Of a DNA stretch of 64,000 nucleotides, positions 50,020 through 60,086 are shown piece by piece; the stretch's first letter is position 1; each line of letters starts with the position of its first letter. A program made the position numbers and the translations under genes. Under the pieces are notes generated by a model, which was not told where the DNA came from, searched no databases, and worked only from the letters and a program-made list of their open reading frames with translations. The stretch is from positions 62,001 to 126,000 of the forward strand of contig JBEKBS010000004.1 in the NCBI GenBank assembly GCA_050015275.1, in the 5' to 3' direction. The stretch comes from DATKJS01 sp050015275 (GTDB taxonomy: Bacteria; Acidobacteriota; Aminicenantia; Aminicenantales; Saccharicenantaceae).

Positions 50020-50952
50020 GTGTTTGAGGACTGCGTTCAGATCCGGAAAGGGAACGGGAGTAACCGTTCCAAAAAGATTCTCCCGCTCGCCCTCTCCCTC
50101 ATCTTTCATATTTTTCTCATCTACGGGCTCTATCATGCCCAGATTTCGATCAAGATCCTCAAACTCGGGCCCAGCGTCCATAACGTCGTCATCGGGCCCG
50201 CCTTGACATCTTCCCTGCCCAAGATCGTCGGCTCCATCGGGCCGGGGGTCCCGGCCAAGGGACCTCCTCCCGGAGGTGGCCCCGGGCCGGAAGGTGCAAG
50301 CGGGCCGCCCCGCCGCCGGGCCCCAAGCGTGGAAAGCACGCCGGCGGCCCCGGCCCAGCCCGGCCGTGAGGCTTCGGGAACACCCAGCTCAGACATTCCA
50401 GCGCTGTCTTCCAAATTTCAGAAGGCCCTGGCGTCGCATCTTAAGACCGACCAGGGAGCGGAGTTCAAGATCGTTCTCGCCCCGCCCGGCTCGAAGCCCG
50501 GTCCCGCCGGCCCCGCCGCCAAGGGCGCCGTCACCGACTTCTTCAGTTACCTCCCGGGTCCTGTCGGGGAAACGGGAGGCGGCCGGTACGGGACCGGTAG
50601 GACGGGAAGGGGAGGAAGGGGGACGGGCTCCGGTCAAAGGGCGAGCATATCCATCCCACTTAAAGGTTACGATCTCACGCCCTGGGCCCAAAAGGTCCTC
50701 GAGCTCATCGTGCGGAACTGGGACCTGCCATCCGTCGGGAATCTTCCGGACCGGTCCGAGGTGAGGATCATCCTTATTATTAGTAAAAGCGGCGACCTCT
50801 CCTCCCTGGAAATGGTCGAGGGCACCGCCCTCGACGTCCTGGACCGGGCGGCCGTGAAAGCCATCCGGGCGAGCCTGCCGTTCCCGGCCCTGCCGGCCGA
50901 TTTCCCGGGGGATTTTCTCGAGGCCCACGTCGAATTCAGCTATCATGATTAG
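50020..50952 (+). CDS. TonB-like energy transducer
   Basis: The 310-residue protein has a cytoplasmic start, a single membrane helix (about 20-42), a long Pro/Gly-rich linker with a Gly/Arg-rich part (about 190-208) and a C-terminal TonB-type domain (VRIILIISKSGDLSSLEMVEGTALDVLDRAAVKAI, about 245-300). TonB links the inner-membrane proton gradient to outer-membrane receptors. No ExbB/ExbD genes are near. It starts with GTG. Confidence 0.82.
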   Translation: MFEDCVQIRKGNGSNRSKKILPLALSLIFHIFLIYGLYHAQISIKILKLGPSVHNVVIGPALTSSLPKIVGSIGPGVPAKGPPPGGGPGPEGASGPPRRRAPSVESTPAAPAQPGREASGTPSSDIPALSSKFQKALASHLKTDQGAEFKIVLAPPGSKPGPAGPAAKGAVTDFFSYLPGPVGETGGGRYGTGRTGRGGRGTGSGQRASISIPLKGYDLTPWAQKVLELIVRNWDLPSVGNLPDRSEVRIILIISKSGDLSSLEMVEGTALDVLDRAAVKAIRASLPFPALPADFPGDFLEAHVEFSYHD

Positions 50953-52033
50953 AAGAATCTCCGTCGCCGGCCTTTTTTTCCTGGCCTTCGGTCTGGCTTG
51001 GGCCGCCGACTGGAAGGCCGAGCTCCTTTCCTGTCTCGGTCCCCACCCCGACTACCTGAAGGCCATGAACTTCCTCGCCGGCCAGGCCAAGGGCATGGAG
51101 GCCGGAGACCGGCAGACCGCTGAAGCGCTCCTTCCCTACCTCGCCAGCAAACTCGGGAGGACGGCGGAGGAGCAGGACCTGATCTCGGATTATTATGAGA
51201 AATATAGGGACAACGACCCCGAGTTCGGGTTCCTGGATGATCCCACTCACCGGGACTTCCTGGTCTTCTGGATGCGCTGGAAGTCGACCTACCCGCTCGT
51301 CTCGGGCGTGAACTTCATCCTCCGCCCCGGGAGCGCGGGCGCGACCCTGCCGACCGGGATCGAAATCGGGCTCGACCTCCTGAATAACGCCTACTACAAG
51401 ATCTCCCTGGGACCCTATGTCCTCGAGGGCGGTTTCTGGCCGAGGGGTTTTCACATCGTGACCGTTCCGGTCGAGGGCCTGTTCGATCGATCCGGGGCGT
51501 ACGAGTTCATGCTGGACCTCAAGTCCGGAGATTTTGTCTTGAGGAAGCCCATCAGGATCGAAGTCAGCGTCTCCTCCGTCGCCCGCCTCGGGTCGCTGCC
51601 ACCCGCGATGCCCCCTGTCGTCGACGGTTCCAAGGCCCGGAAGGCCCCGCCCATTCAGTCGGATCTCGAGGGCGACCTCTCTCTCTACGTCGGCGGCAAG
51701 CTCATCATGACCAGCCGGAAGCTCGCCGTCAGGATGCCTCCCATCAATATTCCGATCCCAGGGCCCTCCATGCCCGGCACCAAGCCCTACCTTCCGCCCC
51801 CCAGGACGGACCCGATGGCAAACAGCGTCTCCATCCTGGACGCCCTCGCCCTGACCTACAAGACGCTGAAGGACCTCCTCTCCAAGAAACCTCCGGCGCC
51901 TTGGGCCCCGAGCTACCAAAAGGTCACCAGCCTGTCTTTCTCTTTTGACCGGGCAGCGGGCGACGGCGCGGCGTCCGGCGCCCGGGCGGACGTCCTATTG
52001 GAGCCGGTCCGGGGCACGATCCTCCGCCGGTGA
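50945..52033 (+). CDS. Secreted protein of unknown function
   Basis: The 362-residue protein has a signal peptide (AGLFFLAFGLAWA). The rest is soluble, with a helical start and a beta-rich later part and a Pro-rich segment (about 275-295). It overlaps the TonB-like gene by eight bases, so they form a unit, perhaps for uptake or envelope work. I do not recognise a family. Confidence 0.6.
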   Translation: MIRRISVAGLFFLAFGLAWAADWKAELLSCLGPHPDYLKAMNFLAGQAKGMEAGDRQTAEALLPYLASKLGRTAEEQDLISDYYEKYRDNDPEFGFLDDPTHRDFLVFWMRWKSTYPLVSGVNFILRPGSAGATLPTGIEIGLDLLNNAYYKISLGPYVLEGGFWPRGFHIVTVPVEGLFDRSGAYEFMLDLKSGDFVLRKPIRIEVSVSSVARLGSLPPAMPPVVDGSKARKAPPIQSDLEGDLSLYVGGKLIMTSRKLAVRMPPINIPIPGPSMPGTKPYLPPPRTDPMANSVSILDALALTYKTLKDLLSKKPPAPWAPSYQKVTSLSFSFDRAAGDGAASGARADVLLEPVRGTILRR

Positions 52034-52067
52034 GGATCCTGTCCGCCCGGCTCAAATAGAAAAATCT

Positions 52068-52095
52068 TTGACTTTTCCAGCTTTGTTGATATATC
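52068..52095 (+). promoter_or_regulatory. Promoter of the PilZ gene at 52178
   Basis: TTGACT (52068-52073), 16 bases, TATATC (52090-52095). A small dyad CCTAC - AGC - GTAGG (52095-52107) follows. Confidence 0.45.
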
Positions 52096-52177
52096 CTACA
52101 GCGTAGGGATTTATGTGGTTCCGGCCCTGAGGCCCTGCTTACGGACAGGCGACGAGGCCAATGAAGGGAGGCTGATC

Positions 52178-52612
52178 ATGGGAGACAAGGGGGTCGAAAG
52201 GCGGTTGTGCCAGCGTTTCAAAATCCCCGGGGCCACCATCTCCTACCGGAAGGAAAGGCTCTTCTCGACCCAGGTCGGCTTCGACGAGGAATTCTGCCCC
52301 GTCCTCGACATCAGCCGAGGCGGCGTCCGCTTCCTGACGCAGAAGCCCCTGAAGTTCAAGTCCAGGGTCGTCCTCCAGATCTCCATCCCAGGAGAAAGGA
52401 TCCCCCTGAACCTGAAGGGGCGTGTCCGGTGGTCGTCCTTCAATCCGGGCAAGAGCTACAAGTACCAGGCCGGCGTCCAGTTCAATCCCTACGGTGAAGA
52501 GAAAGGTCAGAACTATCCCGGCAACCTGGTGAAGATCATCGCCCTCGAACAGAAGTTCAGCGAACCGACGAACGGCGAGGGCACCGATAAGGCCAGCGAG
52601 TTCAGCATCTAG
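52178..52612 (+). CDS. PilZ domain protein
   Basis: The 144-residue protein has canonical c-di-GMP motifs ERRLCQRFKI and LDISRGGVRF, and a strand pair LKGRVRWSSF. GGGAGGCTGATC precedes the ATG at 52178. It shares stop codon bases with glyS on the other strand. Confidence 0.83.
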   Translation: MGDKGVERRLCQRFKIPGATISYRKERLFSTQVGFDEEFCPVLDISRGGVRFLTQKPLKFKSRVVLQISIPGERIPLNLKGRVRWSSFNPGKSYKYQAGVQFNPYGEEKGQNYPGNLVKIIALEQKFSEPTNGEGTDKASEFSI

Positions 52613-54701
52613 CGCGGGGCGCCCTGCTTCGCCGGCCGCTCCCCTTCCACCACCACCTGCGAATAGTCGGCCATCCCGGAGAACATCCGGTTGATGGCCT
52701 GGAGCAGGCCCAGGCGGTTCTGCCTCAGCTTCTTCTCTCCCGCCATGACGAGGACGCCGTCGAAGAACGCGTTGAGGACGGGCTGGAGCTTGAAAATGAT
52801 GGTCTGGGCCCGGACGAAGTCCCCGCGGGCGATCATCGGCGAGGCGTTATGCTCGATGATGGAAAAGGCCGAAAAGAGGTCCCGTTCCTCTTTCTCTACG
52901 AACAGGTCGGGATTGAGCTTTGCGGCGGGCTGGTCCCGGAGGATATTGTTCGTCCTCTTGGCCATGAGGATGAAGGGTTCGAACTGCGGGCTGGCCTTGA
53001 GAGAATCGAGCGCCCGGACCCTCAGGAGAACGTCATGCACCTGCTGAATCCCCGGCCCCAGGGCCGCGCCGATGAGATCGTAGCGGAAGCCCTGCTTTTC
53101 CAGGATGAATCGGAGCCGGCCGGCGAAGAATTCGAGTATGTATCGCTTGACGGAATCCCGTTTCACCGTGAGCCTGTCGCCATAAGCCGCCAGGACCTTG
53201 TCGACGAGGAGAGGGAAGGAGAAACGGAATTCCCTATCGAGGATGACCTTGCAGACGCCGAGGGCGTTCCGGCGGAGGCCGAACGGGTCGCTCGACCCGC
53301 TGACCTCGACCCCCACGCCGACGACCCCGACGATGGAGTCCAGCTTGTCGGCGAGGGAGAGGACGGCCCCCGGAACGGATGACGGCGAATCGTCTTCCAG
53401 GCCCGCCGGCAGGTAATGCTCGTAGATCGCTTCGTGGACCGCGGCGGGATAGCCCTCCTCGCGGGCGTAGAGGCCGCCCATTTTTCCCTGCAGGCTCGGG
53501 AACTCCTTGACCATTTCCGTCAGGAGGTCGGCCTTGCAGAGCCCGGCCGCCTCCGCGACGTCCTTTTTGACCTTGGCCGCCTCGAGCTTGTCACAGAGGT
53601 AGGAGCCGATTTTCTTGAGCCTCTGGGCCTTGTCCTCGTAGCTGCCGAGTTTTTCCTGGAAGACGACGCTCCGGAGTCCTTCGGCCCGATCGGCCAAGGA
53701 GACCTTGCGGTCCTCTCCCCAGAAGAACCGGGCGTCCTCGAGCCTGGCCTTGAGGACGCGCTCGTTCCCGCTCCGGATGAGGCCCTTGGCGTCCTCCCTG
53801 GCGTCGGCAACGCCCAGGAAATGCGGGAGCTGCTTATTGTCCCTGAGGACGGAAAAGAACTTCTGGTGCTTCCTCATGGCCGTGGACAGGACTTCCATGG
53901 GCAGGCTCAGGAAGCTTTCGGGGAAAGCGCCGAGGATAACCAGCGGATGCTCGACGTTGTCGATCAGCTCCTCGAGCAGGTCCGGGTCAGGGTAGACCCT
54001 GGCCTTGAGGGGCGCCAGTTTTTCCGCGATCTGGGCCAGGATGATCGCTCTCCGCTCCGCGGGGTCAACGATGACGTAGTTCTCGGCGAGCAAAGTTTTG
54101 TATTCGGCGAAGCTGCCGACCCTGAACTTCTTCGGCGAGAGGATCCTGTGTCCGACCGTGGAATCGACGGCCTTGAGGCCCTCGAAGGCAAGGTCCAGGG
54201 GCTTCCCATCAAAGAGGCAGAGGAGGTTATGGATGGGGCGTGAGAAACGGAACGGGCTCGTCCCCCAGCGCATCATCTTGGGAAAGGCGAGGGAGCCGAG
54301 GATCCGGGGCACGGACTCGGCCAGGATCTCCCTCGTCGGCGACCCCGTCGACTTCTTCTTGAAACCGAGGTATTCACCCTTAGGGGTCCTGACCACCTCA
54401 AGGGCGCTCTCCGAGATCCCCTGGGACCTGGCGAACCCCTTGGCCGCCTGGGTGAAGGCGCCGTCGGGCCCGATACCAACGGACTTGGGCGGGCCGGTCA
54501 CGACGGCCTCTCTGTCTTCCTGGCCGGGGGCGAAATCGCCGACAACGACGAGGCGCCGGGGAGTGGCAATGGTCTTGAGGTCGGAGACCCCGACCCGGGC
54601 CGCTTCGAGCTCCTGCCGGAATCTTCCGTCGAGATGTTCCAGGGCCGACCGGATATGGGAGGCGGGCAGCTCTTCGGTCAGCAACTCCAGGAGGAATTCC
54701 A

Positions 54702-54702
<1 letters not shown>
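52609..54702 (-). CDS. glyS: Glycyl-tRNA synthetase beta subunit
   Basis: The 697-residue protein is the usual GlyS length, with the start LLELLTEELPASHI, GTSPFRFSRPIHNLL and the C-terminal DALR-like anticodon domain. The ATG at 54702 overlaps the glyQ stop by one base (TGATG). With GlyQ it forms the alpha2beta2 enzyme. Confidence 0.94.
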
Positions 54703-55550
<848 letters not shown>

Positions 55551-57008
55551 CTAAGGCTTCTCTTCCCACCTGAGGACGGGGGTCTTGGCCGCGGCCACCT
55601 CGTCCAGCCTCCGGACATAGGTGACGTGCGGAGCAGATTTCAGGATCTCCGGATTCTCTTTGGCCTCCAGGGCGATCGACTTCATGGCCGCGATGAAGAG
55701 GTCCAGGTCGCGCTTGCTCTCGGTCTCCGTCGGCTCGATCATCAGGGCGCCGTGGACGATGAGCGGGAAGGACATCGTCGGCGGGTGGAGGCCGTGGTCG
55801 ATCAGCCGCTTGGCGATATCCAGGTTCGTGATGCCGAATTCCTTCTGGAACTTGTCCGAGAAGACGCACTCGTGCATGGAGGACGCCGTGTATTTCAAGT
55901 GATATTCGCCCTCCAGGCTTTTCCGGACGTAGTTGGCGTTGAGGACGGCGTATTCGGCGATCTCCCGGATCCCTTTTGGGCCGAGGCTCAGGATGTAGCA
56001 AAGGGCCCTGACGATGACCGAGAAATTGCCGTAGAAGCTCCGGACGCGCCCGATCGTTTTGGGCCGGTCGAAGTCGAGAGAATATCGGCCGACCTTCTCC
56101 TCGATGACGGGCACGGGGAGATACGCCGCGAGCTCCCTCTTGACGCCGACGGGGCCGGACCCGGGTCCGCCGCCGCCGTGGGGGGTGGAGAATGTCTTGT
56201 GGAGGTTGATGTGGATGACGTCGACACCCATGTCGCCGGGCCGGACGATCCCGGTCAGGGCGTTCATGTTGGCCCCGTCCATGTAGATGAGGCCGCCTTT
56301 GGCGTGGACGATCCCGGCGATCCGGCAGATGTCGCTTTCGAAGACGCCGAGGGTGTTGGGGTTGGTCACCATGAGCGCGGCCACGTCCTCGGTCATCTCT
56401 TTCTCGAGGCCGGCGATGTCGATCATCCCGTCCTCGTTCGACTTGATCTCCTTGACCGTGTACCCGCAGATATGGGCCGAAGAGGGATTCGTGCCGTGGG
56501 CCGAATCCGGGATGAGGACGTATTTCCGAGGGTCGCCCCGGTCTTCGAGGGCGGCCCGGATGATCATCATCCCCGTGAGTTCGCCGTGCGCCCCCGCCGC
56601 GGGCTGGAGCGTGAAGGCGTCCATGCCGGCGATCTCGCAGAGGAAGCCCTCGACCCTCTTGAGGACCTCCAGGTTCCCCTGGACGAGGTCAACCGGGGCG
56701 TTGGGATGGGAAGCCGCTAGGGGAGGCAAGCCCGAGAGCCTCTCGTTGATCTTGGGGTTGTATTTCATCGTGCAGGACCCGAGTGGATAGAGGCCCAGGT
56801 CCACGCAGTAGTTCTTCTGGGAAAGACGGGTGAAATGCCGCGTGACCTCCGGCTCCGAAACCTCGGGAAAGCCGTCGATCGTCCGGCGGAGCGGAACGAC
56901 GCGGAGAAGGTCCTTCGTCTCCGGGACGTCGAGGGACGGCAGGAGGTCGGACTTCTTGCCGGGGGCGCTGATCTCGAAGATGAGGGGCTCGCGGATCTCC
57001 TTGATCAT
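55551..57008 (-). CDS. gcvPB: Glycine dehydrogenase (decarboxylating) subunit 2
   Basis: The 485-residue protein has the PLP Lys at 271 (INLHKTFSTPHGGGGPG) and YPLGSCTMKYNPK. The ATG at 57008 follows AGGAGG and overlaps gcvPA by ATGA; a longer frame to 57089 lies in gcvPA. With subunit 1 it makes the split P-protein. Confidence 0.95.
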   Translation of the reverse strand: MIKEIREPLIFEISAPGKKSDLLPSLDVPETKDLLRVVPLRRTIDGFPEVSEPEVTRHFTRLSQKNYCVDLGLYPLGSCTMKYNPKINERLSGLPPLAASHPNAPVDLVQGNLEVLKRVEGFLCEIAGMDAFTLQPAAGAHGELTGMMIIRAALEDRGDPRKYVLIPDSAHGTNPSSAHICGYTVKEIKSNEDGMIDIAGLEKEMTEDVAALMVTNPNTLGVFESDICRIAGIVHAKGGLIYMDGANMNALTGIVRPGDMGVDVIHINLHKTFSTPHGGGGPGSGPVGVKRELAAYLPVPVIEEKVGRYSLDFDRPKTIGRVRSFYGNFSVIVRALCYILSLGPKGIREIAEYAVLNANYVRKSLEGEYHLKYTASSMHECVFSDKFQKEFGITNLDIAKRLIDHGLHPPTMSFPLIVHGALMIEPTETESKRDLDLFIAAMKSIALEAKENPEILKSAPHVTYVRRLDEVAAAKTPVLRWEEKP

Positions 57009-58351
57009 GACAGTGCCTCCTTGACAGCCCGGCCGAGCCGGTCGATGTCGTCCTTTCGCTTGAGCTCCGTGACGCTGACCAGGGCGCAATCCTTGAGCTC
57101 GCCATAGGCCCCTTCGAGACCGAGGCCGCCGAGGATCCCCTTTTCCCGAAGGGCGGCGTCGACTTTGGCCCAGGGCTTGGGGAACTCGAGGACGAACTCG
57201 TTGAAGACGGGGCCGCTGAACCTCCTCCGGACTCCGGGCACGGCCGTGAGCGCGTCCAGGGCATAGGCGGCCTTCTGGGCGTTCTGCCAGGCCATCTCTC
57301 TCAGGCCGTCCTTGCCCAATGTTTCGAGGAAGATCGTGGCCCGCAGGGCACAGAGAGCCTGGTTCGTGCAGATATTGGAGGTGGCCCGCTCCCGACGGAT
57401 GTGCTGCTCCCGGGTGGCCAGGGTCAGGACGAAACCCCGGAGGCCGTCGACGTCCGTGGTCTGGCCCGCGATCCGGCCCGGGAGCTGCCGGACATACTCT
57501 TTCCGGCAGGCCATGAAGCCGAGGTAGGGTCCGCCGAAGCTTAGCGGAATCCCGAAGGACTGGCCCTCGCCGGTCACGATGTCGGCCCCAAGAGCCCCCG
57601 GAGACTCCAGCAGCCCCATGGACAGGGCCTCGGCCACAACGGCTACTGACATGGCCTTGCGGGAGTGCGCGATCTCGGACAGGGCCTTGATGTCCTCGAC
57701 GACACCGAAGAAATTCGGCGACTGATAAACGACGCCGCAGACCCGGTCGTCCATGCGCTCCGAGAGCGCCGCGGGGTCGACCCGTCCGTCCCTGCCGCTG
57801 GGGATCTCGATGGCCTCGACCCCCAGGTTCTTGATGTAGGTCCGGATGACCTCCCGGTACTGAGGATGGAGCGTCCGGGCGACTAGGACCTTGGACCTTC
57901 CGGTCAGGCGGTGGGCCATCAGGACGGCCTCGGCGGCGCCGGTGGCCCCCTCATAAAGGGAGGCGTTGGCGATGTCGAGCCCGGTGAGCTGGCAGATGAG
58001 CGTCTGGAACTCGAAGATGATTTGGAGGGTCCCCTGGCTGACCTCGGGCTGGTAGGGCGTGTATGGGCTGACAAATTCGCCCCGCGAGCTCAGGTAGTCG
58101 ACGACCGTCGGGATAAAATGCTCGTACGCCCCGCCGCCCAGGAAGGACAGGAAGCGCGAATAGGAATTCCGGCGCCCGACCTCTTCGACGGCCCGGACGA
58201 GGTCCATTTCCGCGAGGGGCGCGGGCAGGTCCAGGTCCCTCTTGAGCCGGACGTCCTTGGGGATGCAGCCGAACAGCTCCTCCGTGGAGCGGATGCCGAC
58301 GGCGGCCAGCATCTCTTTTTTGTCTTTGTCGCTGAGAGAAAGATAGCTCAT
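57005..58351 (-). CDS. gcvPA: Glycine dehydrogenase (decarboxylating) subunit 1
   Basis: The 448-residue protein has the N-terminal half of P-protein: FLGGGAYEHFIPTVV, TPYQPEVSQGTLQIIFEFQTL and NASLYEGATGAAEAVLMA. It follows gcvH by 35 bases. Confidence 0.95.
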   Translation of the reverse strand: MSYLSLSDKDKKEMLAAVGIRSTEELFGCIPKDVRLKRDLDLPAPLAEMDLVRAVEEVGRRNSYSRFLSFLGGGAYEHFIPTVVDYLSSRGEFVSPYTPYQPEVSQGTLQIIFEFQTLICQLTGLDIANASLYEGATGAAEAVLMAHRLTGRSKVLVARTLHPQYREVIRTYIKNLGVEAIEIPSGRDGRVDPAALSERMDDRVCGVVYQSPNFFGVVEDIKALSEIAHSRKAMSVAVVAEALSMGLLESPGALGADIVTGEGQSFGIPLSFGGPYLGFMACRKEYVRQLPGRIAGQTTDVDGLRGFVLTLATREQHIRRERATSNICTNQALCALRATIFLETLGKDGLREMAWQNAQKAAYALDALTAVPGVRRRFSGPVFNEFVLEFPKPWAKVDAALREKGILGGLGLEGAYGELKDCALVSVTELKRKDDIDRLGRAVKEALS

Positions 58352-58386
58352 GGACTCAACCTCTGGTCATTTTCCGGAAGGGACGG

Positions 58387-58773
58387 TCAGGATTCCAGCC
58401 CCTCCAGGAATTTCTCGTAATCGGAGACCTTCATCAGGCCTTCGAGCTCTTTCCTGTCCTTGATCTTCAGCCGAACGATCCAACCCCGGCCGTGCGGGTC
58501 CTTGTTGAGAAGGTCGGCCGTCTGGGACAGGCCGTCGTTGACGGCGACGATTTTGCCGGCGACCGGGGAATAGACGTCCGACACCGACTTCACCGATTCC
58601 ACGACGCCGATCGATTGATGGGCGGCGAGCTCGGCCCCCACCTGGGGAAGCTCGACGAAGATGATGTCGCCGAGCTGGTGCTGGGCGAAATCCGTGATGC
58701 CGACCAGGCCTTCATTGCCTTCGACTTTGATCCATTCGTGGTCTTTCGTGTAATAGAAATCGCTAGGATACAT
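58387..58773 (-). CDS. gcvH: Glycine cleavage system H protein
   Basis: The 128-residue protein has the lipoyl Lys62 in VVESVKSVSDVYSPV and the usual KDHEWIKVEG start. It carries the aminomethyl group between P, T and L proteins. GGAGG precedes the ATG. Confidence 0.96.
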   Translation of the reverse strand: MYPSDFYYTKDHEWIKVEGNEGLVGITDFAQHQLGDIIFVELPQVGAELAAHQSIGVVESVKSVSDVYSPVAGKIVAVNDGLSQTADLLNKDPHGRGWIVRLKIKDRKELEGLMKVSDYEKFLEGLES

Positions 58774-58829
58774 CGGAACCTCCTCCTTGATCTCAGGCGG
58801 CGGGCCCGCGGCCCGCGGGCACTGTCCGT

Positions 58830-59924
58830 TTATTTCTTGTCGGCCCTTTTGTAAAAAGGCGTGGGGATGACTTTCGCTCTCGTCATTTTATCCCTGATGC
58901 CGACTTCGAATTCCGTGCCGATGGCCGTGGCCCCGATCGGAAGATAGGCCAGGCCGATGGGCTTTTTCAGGAAGGGCGAAAACGTCCCCGAGCAGACCTC
59001 CGAGACTTTCTGAGCGCCCACATAAACCGGGTAATGAGGGCGGGCAATGCCCTTGTCGATGAGCTCGAAACCGACGAGCTTCCGTTGGAGGCCCTCGGCC
59101 AGCTGTTTCTCGATGACGGGCTTGCCCAGGAAATCGCCCTTCTGGAGCTTGACGATCCATTTGAGGTCGGCCTCGAGGACCGTCGTCTTATCCGAAATGT
59201 CGTTCCCGTAGAGCATGAGCTTGGACTCTAGCCGCAGGGTGTCACGGGCGCCGAGCCCGATCGGAAGCAGGCCGAGAGGGGTTCCCTTCTCGATGATCGA
59301 CGTCCAGACGGCGCCGGGATCCGGGTCGGTCGAGTAGACCTCGAAGCCATCCTCGCCCGTGTAGCCTGTCCGCGAGACGAGACATTCGATGCCCGCCACC
59401 TTTCCCTTGGACCACCAGAACGACTTCATGGCGCCCAGGGCGATGTCGGTCAGGGGCTGGAGGATCTTTTCCGCCAGCGGCCCCTGGAGGGCGACCTGGG
59501 AATAGGCGTCGCTCTGGTTTTCGACTCTGACCTCGAACCCCTTGGTGTGGCCGGCGATCCAGGCGAAATCCTTGTCCACGTTGGCCGCGTTGACGACGAG
59601 GAAATAAGTTCGGGGATTGATGCAGTAGACGAGCATGTCGTCGACGAACGTCGATTCCGGGGTCATGAGCGCCGTGTATTGGACCTGGCCCGGGAGAAGC
59701 CGGGCCGCGTCGTTGGGCGTCAGCCACTGGACATAGGCCAGGGCGTCCTTGCCCGTGACGAAGACCTCGCCCATGTGGCTGACGTCGAAGAGCCCGGCCC
59801 GCGTCCGGACAGCCATGTGCTCGTCGATGATGCCCTTGTATTCGATCGGCATCTCCCAGCCGACGAACTCGACCATCTTGGCGCCGAGTTTCTTGTGGAG
59901 CTCATTGAAGCGGGTCTTTTTCAT
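58830..59924 (-). CDS. gcvT: Aminomethyltransferase (glycine cleavage T protein)
   Basis: The 364-residue protein has VEFVGWEMPIEYKGI, LFDVSHMGEV, SRTGYTGEDGFEVY and a folate-binding C-terminal domain. The ATG at 59924 follows AAAGGATG; a longer frame to 59987 reaches over the promoter. It heads the glycine operon. Confidence 0.95.
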   Translation of the reverse strand: MKKTRFNELHKKLGAKMVEFVGWEMPIEYKGIIDEHMAVRTRAGLFDVSHMGEVFVTGKDALAYVQWLTPNDAARLLPGQVQYTALMTPESTFVDDMLVYCINPRTYFLVVNAANVDKDFAWIAGHTKGFEVRVENQSDAYSQVALQGPLAEKILQPLTDIALGAMKSFWWSKGKVAGIECLVSRTGYTGEDGFEVYSTDPDPGAVWTSIIEKGTPLGLLPIGLGARDTLRLESKLMLYGNDISDKTTVLEADLKWIVKLQKGDFLGKPVIEKQLAEGLQRKLVGFELIDKGIARPHYPVYVGAQKVSEVCSGTFSPFLKKPIGLAYLPIGATAIGTEFEVGIRDKMTRAKVIPTPFYKRADKK

Positions 59925-59952
59925 GGAGTCATCCTTTCTCGAAAGAACATCA

Positions 59953-59981
59953 AAATTATCATATTCCGCGGCCTCGTTCAA
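59953..59981 (-). promoter_or_regulatory. Possible promoter of the glycine operon
   Basis: Minus strand TTGAAC (59981-59976) and TAATTT (59958-59953), 17 bases apart; the leader is only about 20 bases. Confidence 0.4.
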
Positions 59982-60047
59982 GTCCAAGGAGACGCGCCGG
60001 CCTGGAGACGTCTGCCCGACGGGGAGCCCCAGCCCGGGCGGCGGCGC

Positions 60048-60075
60048 TTGTCGCGGGCCAGGATTTTGCTATAAT
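60048..60075 (+). promoter_or_regulatory. Promoter of argS
   Basis: TTGTCG (60048-60053), 16 bases, TATAAT (60070-60075). The ATG at 60087 lies 11 bases after the -10 box. Confidence 0.6.
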
Positions 60076-60086
60076 ATTAAACTGTT

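Noticed and set aside
59925..60086. Glycine riboswitch upstream of gcvT
   Set aside because: The predicted transcript leader is about 20 bases; the aptamer needs around 100 or more, and the rest of the gap holds the argS promoter.
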